46,783 bases of DNA from Rhodoferax sp. Lineage in GTDB: Bacteria; Pseudomonadota; Gammaproteobacteria; Burkholderiales; Burkholderiaceae_C. The notes beneath the pieces are model-generated. The model saw only the letters and a program-made list of their open reading frames with translations, was not told the DNA's origin and did no database searches. The position numbers and the translations under genes were made by a program. Below are positions 14,918 to 23,496 of the stretch, piece by piece. Every line of letters begins with the position of its first letter. The stretch's first letter is position 1. The stretch covers positions 1-46,783 of the forward strand of contig JAUXWC010000164.1 in assembly GCA_030685025.1 (NCBI GenBank), read 5' to 3'.

Positions 14918-15559
14918 ATGGCCAACACGATGAGCAAGGCGGATCTGACAGCGAGCTTGAAAGAGTCGCTGCACGATGCTGCCAGCGTGTTTGCCGGTGA
15001 GGCTGGCCCGGACGTTGACGCGGCGTTTGACCGCTTTTTGCTGCAGGCGCTGCCGGACATGGGCATCAAGCGGCCTGCCACCAGGCTGGGGACCGTGGAA
15101 CTGACGGCGAACATTCCGCGCGTGGCGGTGGGCGGGTCCAACCCCGGGTTTTCAGCCTTCAAGACTTACCTGTGGGGCGATGACTGCCTGATACCAGTGT
15201 GGGACCCAACCCACCCCGGCTCACGCCCCCGGGTAAGTGCTTCTTTTTCTGAGCAACAGTGGTGGCTGGTGTTTGACCCGGCCCCCACGATCAAACAGAT
15301 CGCGGCCTATGGGACCCGGTTCGACTTTTGGTATTACGCAGCACACGCCATTGGCGCCCTCGCTGCCGACACCACAGTGAACGCCCAGGACCGCGGCCTG
15401 TTGCTCCTGCGGGCCCAGGTAGAGGCCATGCGGGAACTGTCGATCCGCAACGCCTCCAAGCCGGTGGCGATGCGAGACGGCTTCAGCGGCCAGCCGCGCA
15501 ACAGCACGGCGGCCGCCCTTTACACCGAACTGCTCAAGCAGTTCCAAACCACACCATGA
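14918..15559 (+). CDS. Head-tail connector-like protein
   Basis: Encodes 213 residues preceded by AGGAG. It has a helical N-terminus, a central segment with many aromatic residues (SFSEQQWWLVFDPAPTIKQIAAYGTRFDFWYYAAHAIG) and a helical end. By position between the capsid gene and a gp10-like protein it is probably a head-completion or adaptor protein. The call comes from gene order, not from a clear motif. It overlaps the next gene by ATGA. Confidence 0.6.
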   Translation: MANTMSKADLTASLKESLHDAASVFAGEAGPDVDAAFDRFLLQALPDMGIKRPATRLGTVELTANIPRVAVGGSNPGFSAFKTYLWGDDCLIPVWDPTHPGSRPRVSASFSEQQWWLVFDPAPTIKQIAAYGTRFDFWYYAAHAIGALAADTTVNAQDRGLLLLRAQVEAMRELSIRNASKPVAMRDGFSGQPRNSTAAALYTELLKQFQTTP

Positions 15560-16104
15560 GCGTCAAGCACAACGCCCATGTGATTGCAGCCAGGCTGATG
15601 GCGCGGGGACCGGCTGTGGCGGCTGCGGTTGAGGCCGAGCTGGACGTACAGGCACAACTGGTGGCCAGGCGTATGCGCGAGGAAGCTCCCAAGTTTCAAA
15701 CCGTGCTGACCGGCAGCATTCATGTGGAAAAGCCAGCTCCCACCGAGCGCCTGGTGGCCCCGGGCACGGACTACGCCCAGGCGGTGCATGACGGTGTGAA
15801 GCCGGGCAAGGGCCTGCCGCGCTTCTTCGACCCAGAGTCGGTTGACATCGTGCGCTGGCTTGAAAGCAAGGTACGCGGGCCAGCCAAGCGCGCGCGGCGC
15901 GGGTCTGCCCGCTTTAGCGCCCAGGAGCTGGAGCTGCGCGACCGCTACCAGGGCCTGAGCTGGCATGTGCGCCACCACGGGACCGAGGCGAACCCCTTTG
16001 TCGACCGCACGCACGAGGCCATGGCCGCCAGTGTGGTGGCAGGCCTCAAGGCGGCCGTGGCCCGGGCCTTGAACCCTGACGGCGACGGCTGGAGGGCGGC
16101 ATGA
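15556..16104 (+). CDS. Head-tail joining protein, HK97 gp10-like
   Basis: Encodes 182 residues from ATG 15556 in the previous stop. The pattern, a helical start, then VARRMREEAPKFQTVLTGSIHVE, a TDYAQAVHDGVKPG segment with Tyr, and a C-terminal NPFVDRTHEAM...GLKAAVARAL helix, is that of the HK97 gp10 / minor tail group that closes the neck. A charged insert of ~45 residues in the middle is somewhat long for the family. Confidence 0.75.
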   Translation: MSVKHNAHVIAARLMARGPAVAAAVEAELDVQAQLVARRMREEAPKFQTVLTGSIHVEKPAPTERLVAPGTDYAQAVHDGVKPGKGLPRFFDPESVDIVRWLESKVRGPAKRARRGSARFSAQELELRDRYQGLSWHVRHHGTEANPFVDRTHEAMAASVVAGLKAAVARALNPDGDGWRAA

Positions 16105-16526
16105 GCTACGAAACCGTCATGGAGGCACTGAAAACCCAACTGGCGGCATCTGCCATCACCCGGGTGGTGCGGCGCGGCTTGGTGCTGGACCCGGCCAACC
16201 TGAAGGCGACGGATCTGGTCAAAGGCGTGATTTGCCTGCCAGCCCTGGGCGGCGGGAATTTCTGGAACTACCAGGGCCGGGAAGGCGACGGCGGCGACCT
16301 GGATGTGACGCTGGTCGGCTTTGTCTCTGTGGCTGAGAAGTCGGCAACCGAAGCGATAGAGCAGGCCGAGCTGGCGATGGTTGAAGACGTGCTGACCTTC
16401 TGCAAGAGCCTTGGGCCCGGCAGCCAGCCACTGGACGCGGTGATCCCTATTTCTTTCAAGTTGAGCGGGCAGCTGGAGCACCCGTTTGGCTGGCTGAGCA
16501 TGAAATTGAAAGTGAGATGGCTATGA
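16101..16526 (+). CDS. Tail terminator-like protein
   Basis: Encodes 141 residues, coupled by ATGA to the gp10-like gene. It has alternating strands and helices and ends in LEHPFGWLSMKLKVRWL. It sits exactly where a lambda gpU-like tail terminator is expected: after the gp10-like gene and before tail genes. No catalytic motif is seen. The assignment is by position and size. Confidence 0.6.
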   Translation: MSYETVMEALKTQLAASAITRVVRRGLVLDPANLKATDLVKGVICLPALGGGNFWNYQGREGDGGDLDVTLVGFVSVAEKSATEAIEQAELAMVEDVLTFCKSLGPGSQPLDAVIPISFKLSGQLEHPFGWLSMKLKVRWL

Positions 16527-17029
16527 GCACACGACAGATCACGGCCCTGGTCATTCACTGCAGCGCCACGCCGCAGGGGCAGCAAGTGACGGTGCAGGAC
16601 ATTGACCGCTGGCACAAAGCCAACGGCTGGGCCCGGCAGCCGGCGGCGGTGGCGAAGTTCAACCCGCAGCTCAAGAGCATCGGGTATCACTTTGTGGTGG
16701 CTCTCGACGGCACGGTCTTTACTGGCCGGCATGTTGACGAAATCGGCGCGCATGTGGGCGGCAGCAACGCCAAAAGCATCGGCGTGTGCATGGTGGGCAT
16801 GAAGCGCTTCACGCCGGCGCAATGGACGGCTTTGCGCGACCTGGTGCTGCAGCTGGCTGGCCAGTACCCGGCCGCGCGGATCTGCGGGCACCGGGACTTC
16901 AGTCCAGACCTGAACGGCGACGGAATCATTCAGCCGCGCGAGTGGGTAAAGGAGTGCCCCACCTTTGATGTGGCGGAGTGGGTGATCAACGGCTTCGCTG
17001 CTCCCGCGGCGCACACGGTGAAGGACTGA
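16523..17029 (+). CDS. N-acetylmuramoyl-L-alanine amidase (endolysin)
   Basis: Encodes 168 residues. ATG 16523 overlaps the previous stop as ATGA; ATG 16517 would add two residues. It is an amidase_2 / T7 lysozyme-like zinc enzyme: ligands H12 (VIHCSAT), H123 (CGHRDF) and C145 (KECPTFD), with a Tyr in the SIGYHFVV segment near residue 55. It would cut the bond between MurNAc and L-Ala in peptidoglycan at lysis. No signal peptide or anchor is seen, so the holins encoded next must release it. Confidence 0.92.
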   Translation: MSTRQITALVIHCSATPQGQQVTVQDIDRWHKANGWARQPAAVAKFNPQLKSIGYHFVVALDGTVFTGRHVDEIGAHVGGSNAKSIGVCMVGMKRFTPAQWTALRDLVLQLAGQYPAARICGHRDFSPDLNGDGIIQPREWVKECPTFDVAEWVINGFAAPAAHTVKD

Positions 17030-17030
17030 C

Positions 17031-17585
17031 ATGGACTGGCTTAAATCGCTCATGCCCGTGGCGGCCTCGATGCTTGGCGGCCCAGTCGCCGGGATCGCAG
17101 TGAAGTTTCTGGCTGACAAGCTGGGAGCGCCGGCTGAAACGGTAGATGCCGTTACCGCCACCATGGCCAGGCTGAACGAGTCGCCGGAGGGCCGGATCAG
17201 GCTGGCCGAGATCGACGCCGAGCTGCGCAAGCACGCCATTGACGCCGGGGTTGACCTGGAGCGCCTGGCGGTGGCCCATGCGGCCGACGTGAACAAGACG
17301 ATGCAGGCCGAGGCCGCTTCGGAGCACTGGCCAACGTATTCCTGGCGCCCTGCGATTGGCTTTGCCGTGGCGCTGAACGTGCTGATGACCTCGATCACTG
17401 TGGCGCTGGCCTATGTGATGGTGATCTTTCTGGACAAGAAACCCGAGCTGCTGAATTACCTGCCCGCCATGCTGGGCGCCATGGCCGCTCTGGTGGGTGT
17501 AGTGGCGCCCATCCTTGGCATTGCCAGCTGGTTTCGCGGCAAAGCCCAGGCCAACCCCGATATTGCAACCGTCAACAAAGGATGA
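17031..17585 (+). CDS. Holin, 3TM (GTA-type) family
   Basis: Encodes 184 residues, starting one base after the amidase stop. It has a short N-terminal hydrophobic region (about 5-28), a charged helical middle, and two strong membrane segments (about 108-132 and 143-166). SWRPAIGFAVALN is the typical motif before the membrane pair in the holin family first described for gene-transfer-agent release. It should form the membrane lesion that lets the endolysin out. It overlaps the next gene by ATGA. Confidence 0.85.
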   Translation: MDWLKSLMPVAASMLGGPVAGIAVKFLADKLGAPAETVDAVTATMARLNESPEGRIRLAEIDAELRKHAIDAGVDLERLAVAHAADVNKTMQAEAASEHWPTYSWRPAIGFAVALNVLMTSITVALAYVMVIFLDKKPELLNYLPAMLGAMAALVGVVAPILGIASWFRGKAQANPDIATVNKG

Positions 17586-17950
17586 CGTCCATGAACTTTT
17601 ACGAGCGTATGTCCAAATTCTTTCACGCCGCGGGTGACGACGTGGCTGCCTGGGTGTTGTTTATGGTCTTTGCGGCCGTCGGCGCCTCGGCAATGGGCCT
17701 GGGTGTTTTTTTGCGCGGCGGCGGTGTGCTGACAACCCGAGCCGTGCTGGGCGTCACGCTGCACAGTCTGATGTGGGGCATTGTGGTTTTCCTGATGGGA
17801 TACAGCACTCTCAAGGGTGATGTGCCCATGCTGCTTGGCCTGTCGATTCTGAGCGGCATCGGCACGGCCAGTGTGCTGGATGTGGTGTTGATGCTGATCA
17901 AGATGAAATTTGGCATCAACGTGACGTTTAACCCACCCCCGAAAAACTGA
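17582..17950 (+). CDS. Second holin-like membrane protein (LydA-like)
   Basis: Encodes 122 residues; ATG 17582 or ATG 17591. Three hydrophobic segments (about 22-46, 55-74, 80-107) are joined by short loops, with a Lys/Asn/Pro tail. Size and topology fit LydA-like holins. With the 3TM holin before it, it could be a partner holin or an antiholin. No spanin genes were found beside them. Confidence 0.7.
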   Translation: MTSMNFYERMSKFFHAAGDDVAAWVLFMVFAAVGASAMGLGVFLRGGGVLTTRAVLGVTLHSLMWGIVVFLMGYSTLKGDVPMLLGLSILSGIGTASVLDVVLMLIKMKFGINVTFNPPPKN

Positions 17951-17961
17951 AAGACAACGCC

Positions 17962-18129
17962 ATGAGCAAAACCCAAACGCAGCCAGCAGAACAGCCCAGC
18001 GCACCTGTGCCAACGCACGGTGGCGTGTACCGCGTAGAAGCCGGTGTGCTGAAAGCCATTGCGGGCGGCCCGCCCGTTGCGCAACCCCCGGCCCCAGCGG
18101 CTGACCCAGAGAAAGCAGGTGCAGCATGA
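17962..18129 (+). CDS. Small Pro/Ala-rich phage protein (55 aa)
   Basis: This short gene runs from ATG 17962 to TGA 18127-18129, overlapping the tail-tube gene by ATGA. The ends are Pro/Ala/Gln-rich; the middle has a compact HGGVYRVEAGVLKAI segment with a short beta-like pattern. Such small proteins are common just before the tail tube gene. No function is known. The coupled start and stop support it as real. Confidence 0.65.
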   Translation: MSKTQTQPAEQPSAPVPTHGGVYRVEAGVLKAIAGGPPVAQPPAPAADPEKAGAA

Positions 18130-19058
18130 ACAGCGAACGCAAAGTCATTTTGTTCAAGGTGGAGAGCCCGGCCGGAACAGACGCCGTGCCCGTGGGCGCC
18201 ACTGACGCCTTCCAAGCCATCGACTTCAAGTGGGGCAACGCCGGCAAGGCCAACACGGATGAATTCAAGTATTCAGCGCCGTACTATGGCTCGCGCGACG
18301 TTTTCAACGTGAGCATGGCGCGCGACTGCAGCTTTGACGTGCCGGTGATCGGCGGCGGCACCCCGCTGGGCACCAACTACCCGGCCGCGCTGCTGGCCCT
18401 GTACCGGGCCTGCGGCCACGCTGCGGTGGAAACGGCCGTCACTGACGTGGTGTTCACCCCGATCAGCACGGCAGAAGAGACCGGAACGATGTATGCCTAT
18501 GAGGACGGCATCCTGCGCAAGATGTTGTATAGCCGCGGCTCCATGAAGTGGATGTGGACGGAGAACAAGGTTCCTCGCTGCAGCGTGGCCTTGATGGGCC
18601 TGTACAGCACACCTACTGACGTGGTCATGGCCACGCCGACCTTTCCGGCGCTGCAAAAGCCGGTGGGTTTTGGCAAGGCCAACACGGTGATCACCCTGGG
18701 AGCGCTGGGCCTGAAATGCATGAGCGCGGAACTGGACGGCGGGCGGACAAATGCCTACCGGCGCCTGTCGGGTGTGGAGGACATCATCCCCAGCGATCTG
18801 AAACCCACGGTGACGCTGAAGTTTGAAATGCCCACCGTTGCGCAGAAGGCCCTTTACACGGAGCTTGAAACAACGGTGGAGCAAGCCCTTTCCATCGTGC
18901 ACGGAACTGTTGCTGGAAACATCTTCACCACGGCGGCCAGCCGCGCGCAGCTGGTGGACCTGAGCGAAGACAAGGACCGCACCCGCATTGTGGTGACGGC
19001 CAAGTTGGAGCTGCTGCCGTCTGCCGCAGGCGTGCCTTACACCCACAAACTGACCTGA
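18126..19058 (+). CDS. Major tail tube protein
   Basis: Encodes 310 residues. It has the beta-rich composition and the segment order of siphovirus tail tubes: an N-terminal strand starting VILFKVESPAGTD, then a loop, a central LLALYRACGHAAV region, and a C-terminal immunoglobulin-like part. It is followed at once by the G/GT chaperone pair and the tape measure, which is the standard tail order. It forms the stacked rings of the tail. Confidence 0.85.
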   Translation: MNSERKVILFKVESPAGTDAVPVGATDAFQAIDFKWGNAGKANTDEFKYSAPYYGSRDVFNVSMARDCSFDVPVIGGGTPLGTNYPAALLALYRACGHAAVETAVTDVVFTPISTAEETGTMYAYEDGILRKMLYSRGSMKWMWTENKVPRCSVALMGLYSTPTDVVMATPTFPALQKPVGFGKANTVITLGALGLKCMSAELDGGRTNAYRRLSGVEDIIPSDLKPTVTLKFEMPTVAQKALYTELETTVEQALSIVHGTVAGNIFTTAASRAQLVDLSEDKDRTRIVVTAKLELLPSAAGVPYTHKLT

Positions 19059-19062
19059 CGCC

Positions 19063-19422
19063 ATGGACACCAAAGACATCCCATTTTTTGCGCAGCTCAA
19101 CCCCGTGAGCTTCGAGTGGCCGGTGAAGGTGCCCGTGCCCAACGGTGGCCGCTATGACTTCATTGAGTTCACGGGTGTTTTCAAGTACCTGGACGACGCC
19201 GGCGAGGCCGAGATGCTGGACCCCAAGAACAAGCGCACTGACAAGCAGATCCTGGCCGAGGTGCTGCTGGGGGTGAAGGGCATCAAGCATGCGGACGGCA
19301 CGGAAGTGGCCAGCACGCCGGAGCTGGTAGCCAGCGTTATTGCGGCAGACAGGGTTGCGCCTTGCGCCGTAGGTCTTTACCTGGGCGCGCGCCGGGGATT
19401 GGCCGCAGAAAAAAACTCCTAG
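19063..19422 (+). CDS. Tail assembly chaperone G-like (0-frame product)
   Basis: Encodes 119 residues, ending just after an A AAA AAC slippery site. It is acidic and mixed alpha/beta. Gene order (tail tube, this gene, a frame-shifted extension, tape measure) is that of lambda G and T. It would bind the tape measure during tail assembly. Most ribosomes should stop at TAG 19420-19422; some shift to make the longer product. Confidence 0.85.
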   Translation: MDTKDIPFFAQLNPVSFEWPVKVPVPNGGRYDFIEFTGVFKYLDDAGEAEMLDPKNKRTDKQILAEVLLGVKGIKHADGTEVASTPELVASVIAADRVAPCAVGLYLGARRGLAAEKNS

Positions 19423-19802
19423 AGGCTGCGGCTTTCTGGGCAACCAGCGAGCGGCAGCCTACCCGTAACACCGAGGCCGAGGACGATGAACAAAAGCACT
19501 GGGGTCTCACAAGCAAAGCGATGGACGCGGCTTTTGCCTGGGCTGATGAGCCCGGCGATCGGGCTGCTGCGCCGCGGCCCGATGGCGCGTTTGAGGTCTG
19601 GGCGGAAAACTGGGACACCGTTGCGCTTTTCTGGTCGGTGCGCCGCTGCTGGCGCCTGCGCCCGGTGGGGGGCGTGATGGGCTTTGACTGGTCACAGGTG
19701 CGCAGCAAGATGCAACTCAAACGCTTTGATGCGGAACGCATGGAGCGTGAAGCCGCGCGCCTGGAGCTGATGGAGAACGCCATCATGGAGGTGCTTGGCT
19801 GA
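19063..19802 (+). CDS. Tail assembly chaperone GT-like fusion made by -1 frameshift
   Basis: The shift at 19410-19416 joins the first 118 codons to 128 codons in the -1 frame, predicting about 246 residues. The extension (from KKLLEAAAFWATSE) has no good start of its own, so it should be made only through the shift. It ends with a charged helix, and its TGA overlaps the tape-measure start. In lambda the T part of GT binds the tail tube. The ratio of G to GT is important for tail assembly in that phage. Confidence 0.85.
19410..19460 (+). promoter_or_regulatory. Programmed -1 frameshift site with downstream stem-loop
   Basis: The heptamer A AAA AAC stands in the right frame at 19410-19416. After a 6-base spacer comes a stem AGGCTGC/GCAGCCT (19423-19429 with 19454-19460). 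Inside it a second hairpin CTGG-GCAA-CCAG (19436-19447) has a GNRA loop. The 0-frame stop is at 19420-19422, between the slip site and the stem. Confidence 0.9.
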
Positions 19803-22234
19803 TGGAACGCCTTGGCATTGTCCTTGCCGTTGACGGCTCGCTGGAGACCACCAGCGGACTGAAGCTGACCAGCGACGCCACAGCGCAGCTGGGCAAGGAG
19901 CTTGACACGCTGAACAGCAAGTCCACCGCCGCGGCACAGGGCCAGAAGGCGATGACGGACGCCAGCAAGGCGACCAGCAGCGCGGCGGCGGAAGCTGCCA
20001 AGAACGTGGCCCAGCTGGGGCGAGACGTGGCGCAAGGGGACTTTGCCGGTGCGGCCCGCCAGGTGGGTGAACTGGCGATGAGCAGCCAGGTGCTGACCGG
20101 TTCAATGTTGGGCGTGGCCGGGTTGGTTGGTGCGGTGGCTATTGGGCTGGGCACGCTGGCCTATGCAGCGTATGAGGGCGCTGAAGAGCAGCGCAAGCTG
20201 AACGACACGCTGATCCTGACGGGCAACTATGCAGGCCTGGTAGCCGGCCAGCTGGACACGATGGCCAGCAGTTTGGCGCGCAACGTCAACAGCAATGTGA
20301 GCGATTCCCGGGCCCAACTGGCGGGCCTGACTGCGACAGGCAAATTTACAGTCATGTCGCTGGAAGAGGTGGCGGCCGCGGCGCAGCTGGTGGCTCGCTT
20401 TACCGGCCAGAGCACGGACCAGGTGACGCGCCAGTTTGCCAGCATGGGCGACGGGGTGACTGACTGGGCCGCCAAGACGAACAGCAGTTACCACTTTTTG
20501 AGCATCGAGACTTTCCGCTACATCAAGCAGCTGGAAGAGCAAGGCCGCGTGCAGGACGCTATGCGGGTTACCAGCGAGGCCTTGAGCCGGCACCTGGGCG
20601 GTGACTTGAGCAACAACCTGGGCACGCTGCAGAAGGCCTGGAAGGGCGTGAGCGACTGGGCCAAGGATGCCTGGAGCGCCATGATGGGCCTGGGCAAGAC
20701 GGAGACCACACAAGAAAAAATTGATTCGATCACGGCCCGGCTCAATGCGCTGTCCACCCGCAAGACCACGGGCCGAGTGACGGGCGATCAGCGCGCCGAC
20801 ATGGTTGCAGCGATGGAGAGCGAGCGCTCGATGCTGGAGTCGGATCTGCGCCAGGAGCGGCAGCTGGCGGCCCGGCGGTCTGAGGCGGCTCAGCTCACGC
20901 AGCTGCAGATCGACAAGGAACAGGAGAAAAAGAAGAAAAAGACCGGCAAGAGCGCTGCTGAAAAAGAAGACGACGCGCAGAACCGGCTGATAGCCGAAAC
21001 GGCAGGCCTGTCGCCCAGTTTCGCTGCTGACTGGGACCGGTTGACGGAGGTTCAGCGGCGCAACGGCTTGACGGTGGAGTGGCTGACCGAGGCGCAGGGC
21101 AAGCTGCTGGCCAAGCAGCCGGCAATACGCACCGAGACGCAGCACCAGGCGACGGCGCTGCGGGAATTGACCCAGCTGCGCGAGCGGGCCAACCAGAACA
21201 TGGAGCGCGACTTTGCCAACCAGGAGAAAGAACTGGAGGCAATGATCAAGACGAACGAGGGCTTGCGTGAGCAGGCCCAGCAGATCGGCTTGACGAAGGT
21301 GCAGCTGGGCGCGCTGAAGAGCGAGCGGCTGGACGGCCTGATTGCCCAGGAGCGCGAGAACCTGATCGTGGCTGAAAGCAATGACGCCGGCGAACGGCAG
21401 CTGGAGATCATTCGCCGAAAAATCAGCCTGCTCGAGCAGCAGCGCGGGCTGACGCAGGAGGTCACAGCCAAAACCGACGCTGCCGATAAAACCAAGGCGG
21501 CAGAAGACGCCAGCAAGAAATTTGGCGAGGACGTGCGACGGGATTTGAAGGATGGGCTGATTCGAGGCTTTGAGGCGGGCAAGGGCGCAGCGCGGTCACT
21601 TGCTGACACGCTGGGGAATATGGCCAAGGAGCGGCTGATGAGCGCTTTTGCCGATTCGATCATCAACAGTTTTGAACCCCTGCTCAAGCAGGTGCTGGGA
21701 CGCCTTCAGATCCCGGGCCTGGGCGGCGGTGGTGGCGATGGCCTTGGCGGCATGTTCAGTGGTTTGCTCAATGCGTTCACGGGTGGCGGGGCGGGCGACT
21801 TCGGAACCGGGGCGGCTTTTGGCAACATGGACCTGGGCATGTTTCTGCATGGCGGTGGGGTGGCTGGCAGTGAGGCGACGTTTACGCGCGGTGTGAACCC
21901 CGCGGTGTTCAAGGGAGCGCCGCGCTTTCACACGGGTGGCATTGCGGGTGATGAAGTGCCAATCATTGCGAAACGCGGCGAGGGCGTTTTTACCGAAAAG
22001 CAGATGGCTAACCTGGCACCGGTGGGCGGGTCTGCCGCGCCAGTGATCAACATCATCACGCCCCCAGGTACCAAAGCCGAAACCAAGCAGCGCAAGGGTG
22101 CAAACGGCGGCATCCAGACGGACGTGATCATCAGCCAGGTGGAGGATGCGCTGGCCGACCGGGTGAGCGCCGGTACCGGTTCGCTCTTTGGCTCGATGGA
22201 AGGCCGTTTTGGCCTGCGGACGCAGGTGAGCTGA
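19802..22234 (+). CDS. Tape measure protein
   Basis: Encodes 810 residues. Helical and Ala-rich for most of its length, with hydrophobic segments near residues 100-125, a Lys run (~380-392), long coiled-coil stretches (~430-600) and a Gly-rich C-terminal region. The C-terminal third (LADTLGNMAKERLMSAFADSI..., then Gly-rich, then HTGGIAGDEVPIIAKRGEGVFTEKQM) is a lambda gpH-like end. The RGEGVFTEKQM-type motif is a strong marker. It sets tail length and is part of DNA ejection. Confidence 0.9.
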   Translation: MERLGIVLAVDGSLETTSGLKLTSDATAQLGKELDTLNSKSTAAAQGQKAMTDASKATSSAAAEAAKNVAQLGRDVAQGDFAGAARQVGELAMSSQVLTGSMLGVAGLVGAVAIGLGTLAYAAYEGAEEQRKLNDTLILTGNYAGLVAGQLDTMASSLARNVNSNVSDSRAQLAGLTATGKFTVMSLEEVAAAAQLVARFTGQSTDQVTRQFASMGDGVTDWAAKTNSSYHFLSIETFRYIKQLEEQGRVQDAMRVTSEALSRHLGGDLSNNLGTLQKAWKGVSDWAKDAWSAMMGLGKTETTQEKIDSITARLNALSTRKTTGRVTGDQRADMVAAMESERSMLESDLRQERQLAARRSEAAQLTQLQIDKEQEKKKKKTGKSAAEKEDDAQNRLIAETAGLSPSFAADWDRLTEVQRRNGLTVEWLTEAQGKLLAKQPAIRTETQHQATALRELTQLRERANQNMERDFANQEKELEAMIKTNEGLREQAQQIGLTKVQLGALKSERLDGLIAQERENLIVAESNDAGERQLEIIRRKISLLEQQRGLTQEVTAKTDAADKTKAAEDASKKFGEDVRRDLKDGLIRGFEAGKGAARSLADTLGNMAKERLMSAFADSIINSFEPLLKQVLGRLQIPGLGGGGGDGLGGMFSGLLNAFTGGGAGDFGTGAAFGNMDLGMFLHGGGVAGSEATFTRGVNPAVFKGAPRFHTGGIAGDEVPIIAKRGEGVFTEKQMANLAPVGGSAAPVINIITPPGTKAETKQRKGANGGIQTDVIISQVEDALADRVSAGTGSLFGSMEGRFGLRTQVS

Positions 22235-22235
22235 T

Positions 22236-22601
22236 ATGGCCACTTTTCCTGCCTACGTCAAGATCGGCTTCCCGCAGGCGGAGGACCCGGCCAGCGCTGT
22301 GTTGCGCAGCGAGATGGAGCGCGGTGTGCCCAAGCAGCGGCGCATGGCCGCGGACGTGATGGTGACGCAGGAAACAACGCTTTACTTTGACACGCTGCAG
22401 CATGCGATTGACTGGGAGACCTGGTTCTACACGACCATCAATGCTGGCGTGGATTGGTTTGACTGGGTGGATCTGCGCACCGGTGACACGCTGCAGGCGC
22501 GAATTGTGGGGGGTAAGCCGGGTGCTCTCAAGCCAGGCACTGTGAACTGGGTTTATGCGCAGCGGACCTTGACCCTTGAGTGGCTGAGGCCCGCGCTATG
22601 A
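22236..22601 (+). CDS. Minor tail protein (lambda M position)
   Basis: Encodes 121 residues, starting one base after the tape measure stop. Aromatic residues are frequent (DWETWFYTTINAGVDWFDWVDLR). Position directly after the tape measure and before the DUF1833-like gene suggests a distal tail protein in the place of lambda M. Its stop overlaps the next start. Confidence 0.65.
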   Translation: MATFPAYVKIGFPQAEDPASAVLRSEMERGVPKQRRMAADVMVTQETTLYFDTLQHAIDWETWFYTTINAGVDWFDWVDLRTGDTLQARIVGGKPGALKPGTVNWVYAQRTLTLEWLRPAL

Positions 22602-23074
22602 CCCTGAGCACCAGCACAGCCAGACGGCTGCAAAAGGTGAGCGACGGCGGCGGCGTGTTGGTGCTGCTGATGATCAACCATGCCAGCTTCAGCGCGCCGG
22701 TTCGCCTGGTGAACGACACCCGCAACATCACCACGCTGGGTTATGAATGGCTGGCACTGCCTTTTTCGATCACGCTGCCCAATGACAAGGCCAAGGAAGT
22801 GCCGCGCGCCAGGCTGCAGATGGACAACGTGGGCCGCGAGATGACGGCCGAGCTCGAGGCGTTGCCGCCCGGTGCATCGCTGAAGGCGACGATCACGATG
22901 GTGCACCGGTCAACGCCCGGGGTGATTGACTACCAGTTTGCAGCGCCACTGAGCGGCGTGCGGGTGGACAGCTTCACCGTATCAGCCACGATGGGCCGTG
23001 ACGACATCATGCGGCTGTCGGCGGTGCTGTTGCGCTTTGACCCTGTGACAGCGCCCGCGCTGTTTACCGAGTGA
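22598..23074 (+). CDS. DUF1833-like minor tail protein (lambda L position)
   Basis: Encodes 158 residues from ATG 22598, overlapping the previous stop. The pattern APVRLVNDTRNITTLGYEWLALPFSITLP followed by RARLQMDNVGREMT is the one that defines DUF1833 tail proteins. It should be part of the tail tip with the K- and J-like proteins encoded next. Confidence 0.75.
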   Translation: MTLSTSTARRLQKVSDGGGVLVLLMINHASFSAPVRLVNDTRNITTLGYEWLALPFSITLPNDKAKEVPRARLQMDNVGREMTAELEALPPGASLKATITMVHRSTPGVIDYQFAAPLSGVRVDSFTVSATMGRDDIMRLSAVLLRFDPVTAPALFTE

Positions 23075-23496
23075 CCGACATGGACGCCATGCTCGCCAAA
23101 GCCGAAAAGTACGTGGGAATGCCCTACCTGGAGGGCGAGTTTGACTGCGCCGATCTGGCCGCGATGGTGCAGTGGGAGCTGTTTGACCGGCTTGTGGCCC
23201 TGCCAGCGCGGCGCAGGCGGCCGCTGGGGGCGATGGGCCAGGCGCGGGAGATCCACGCGCTGCAGGCCGATCTGGCTGACCGCATTGACGCACCAGTGAC
23301 CGGCTGCGGGGTGCTGATGACCGAGCCCACCACCAACGGCCAGCGCTGGCACATTGGCACGGCGTTTGTGGTGGGCAGTGAGGTCTGGCTGCTGCACAAC
23401 AGCTTCACGATGGGTTGCGCTTGCCTGCAGCGCCTGGTTGATCTGCAACGCTTTGGCGCGCGGCTTGAGGGTTATTACGCCTGGAGGGGTGCATGA
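23071..23496 (+). CDS. NlpC/P60-like tail tip peptidase (lambda K position)
   Basis: Encodes 141 residues from GTG 23071 overlapping the previous stop; ATG 23080 is the alternative. The likely catalytic Cys is in EGEFDCADLAAMV (about residue 26), and the His in RWHIGTAFVV (about 94). NlpC/P60 proteins at this place cut peptidoglycan during DNA entry. No JAB domain is fused here, unlike lambda gpK. Confidence 0.75.
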   Translation: MTDMDAMLAKAEKYVGMPYLEGEFDCADLAAMVQWELFDRLVALPARRRRPLGAMGQAREIHALQADLADRIDAPVTGCGVLMTEPTTNGQRWHIGTAFVVGSEVWLLHNSFTMGCACLQRLVDLQRFGARLEGYYAWRGA

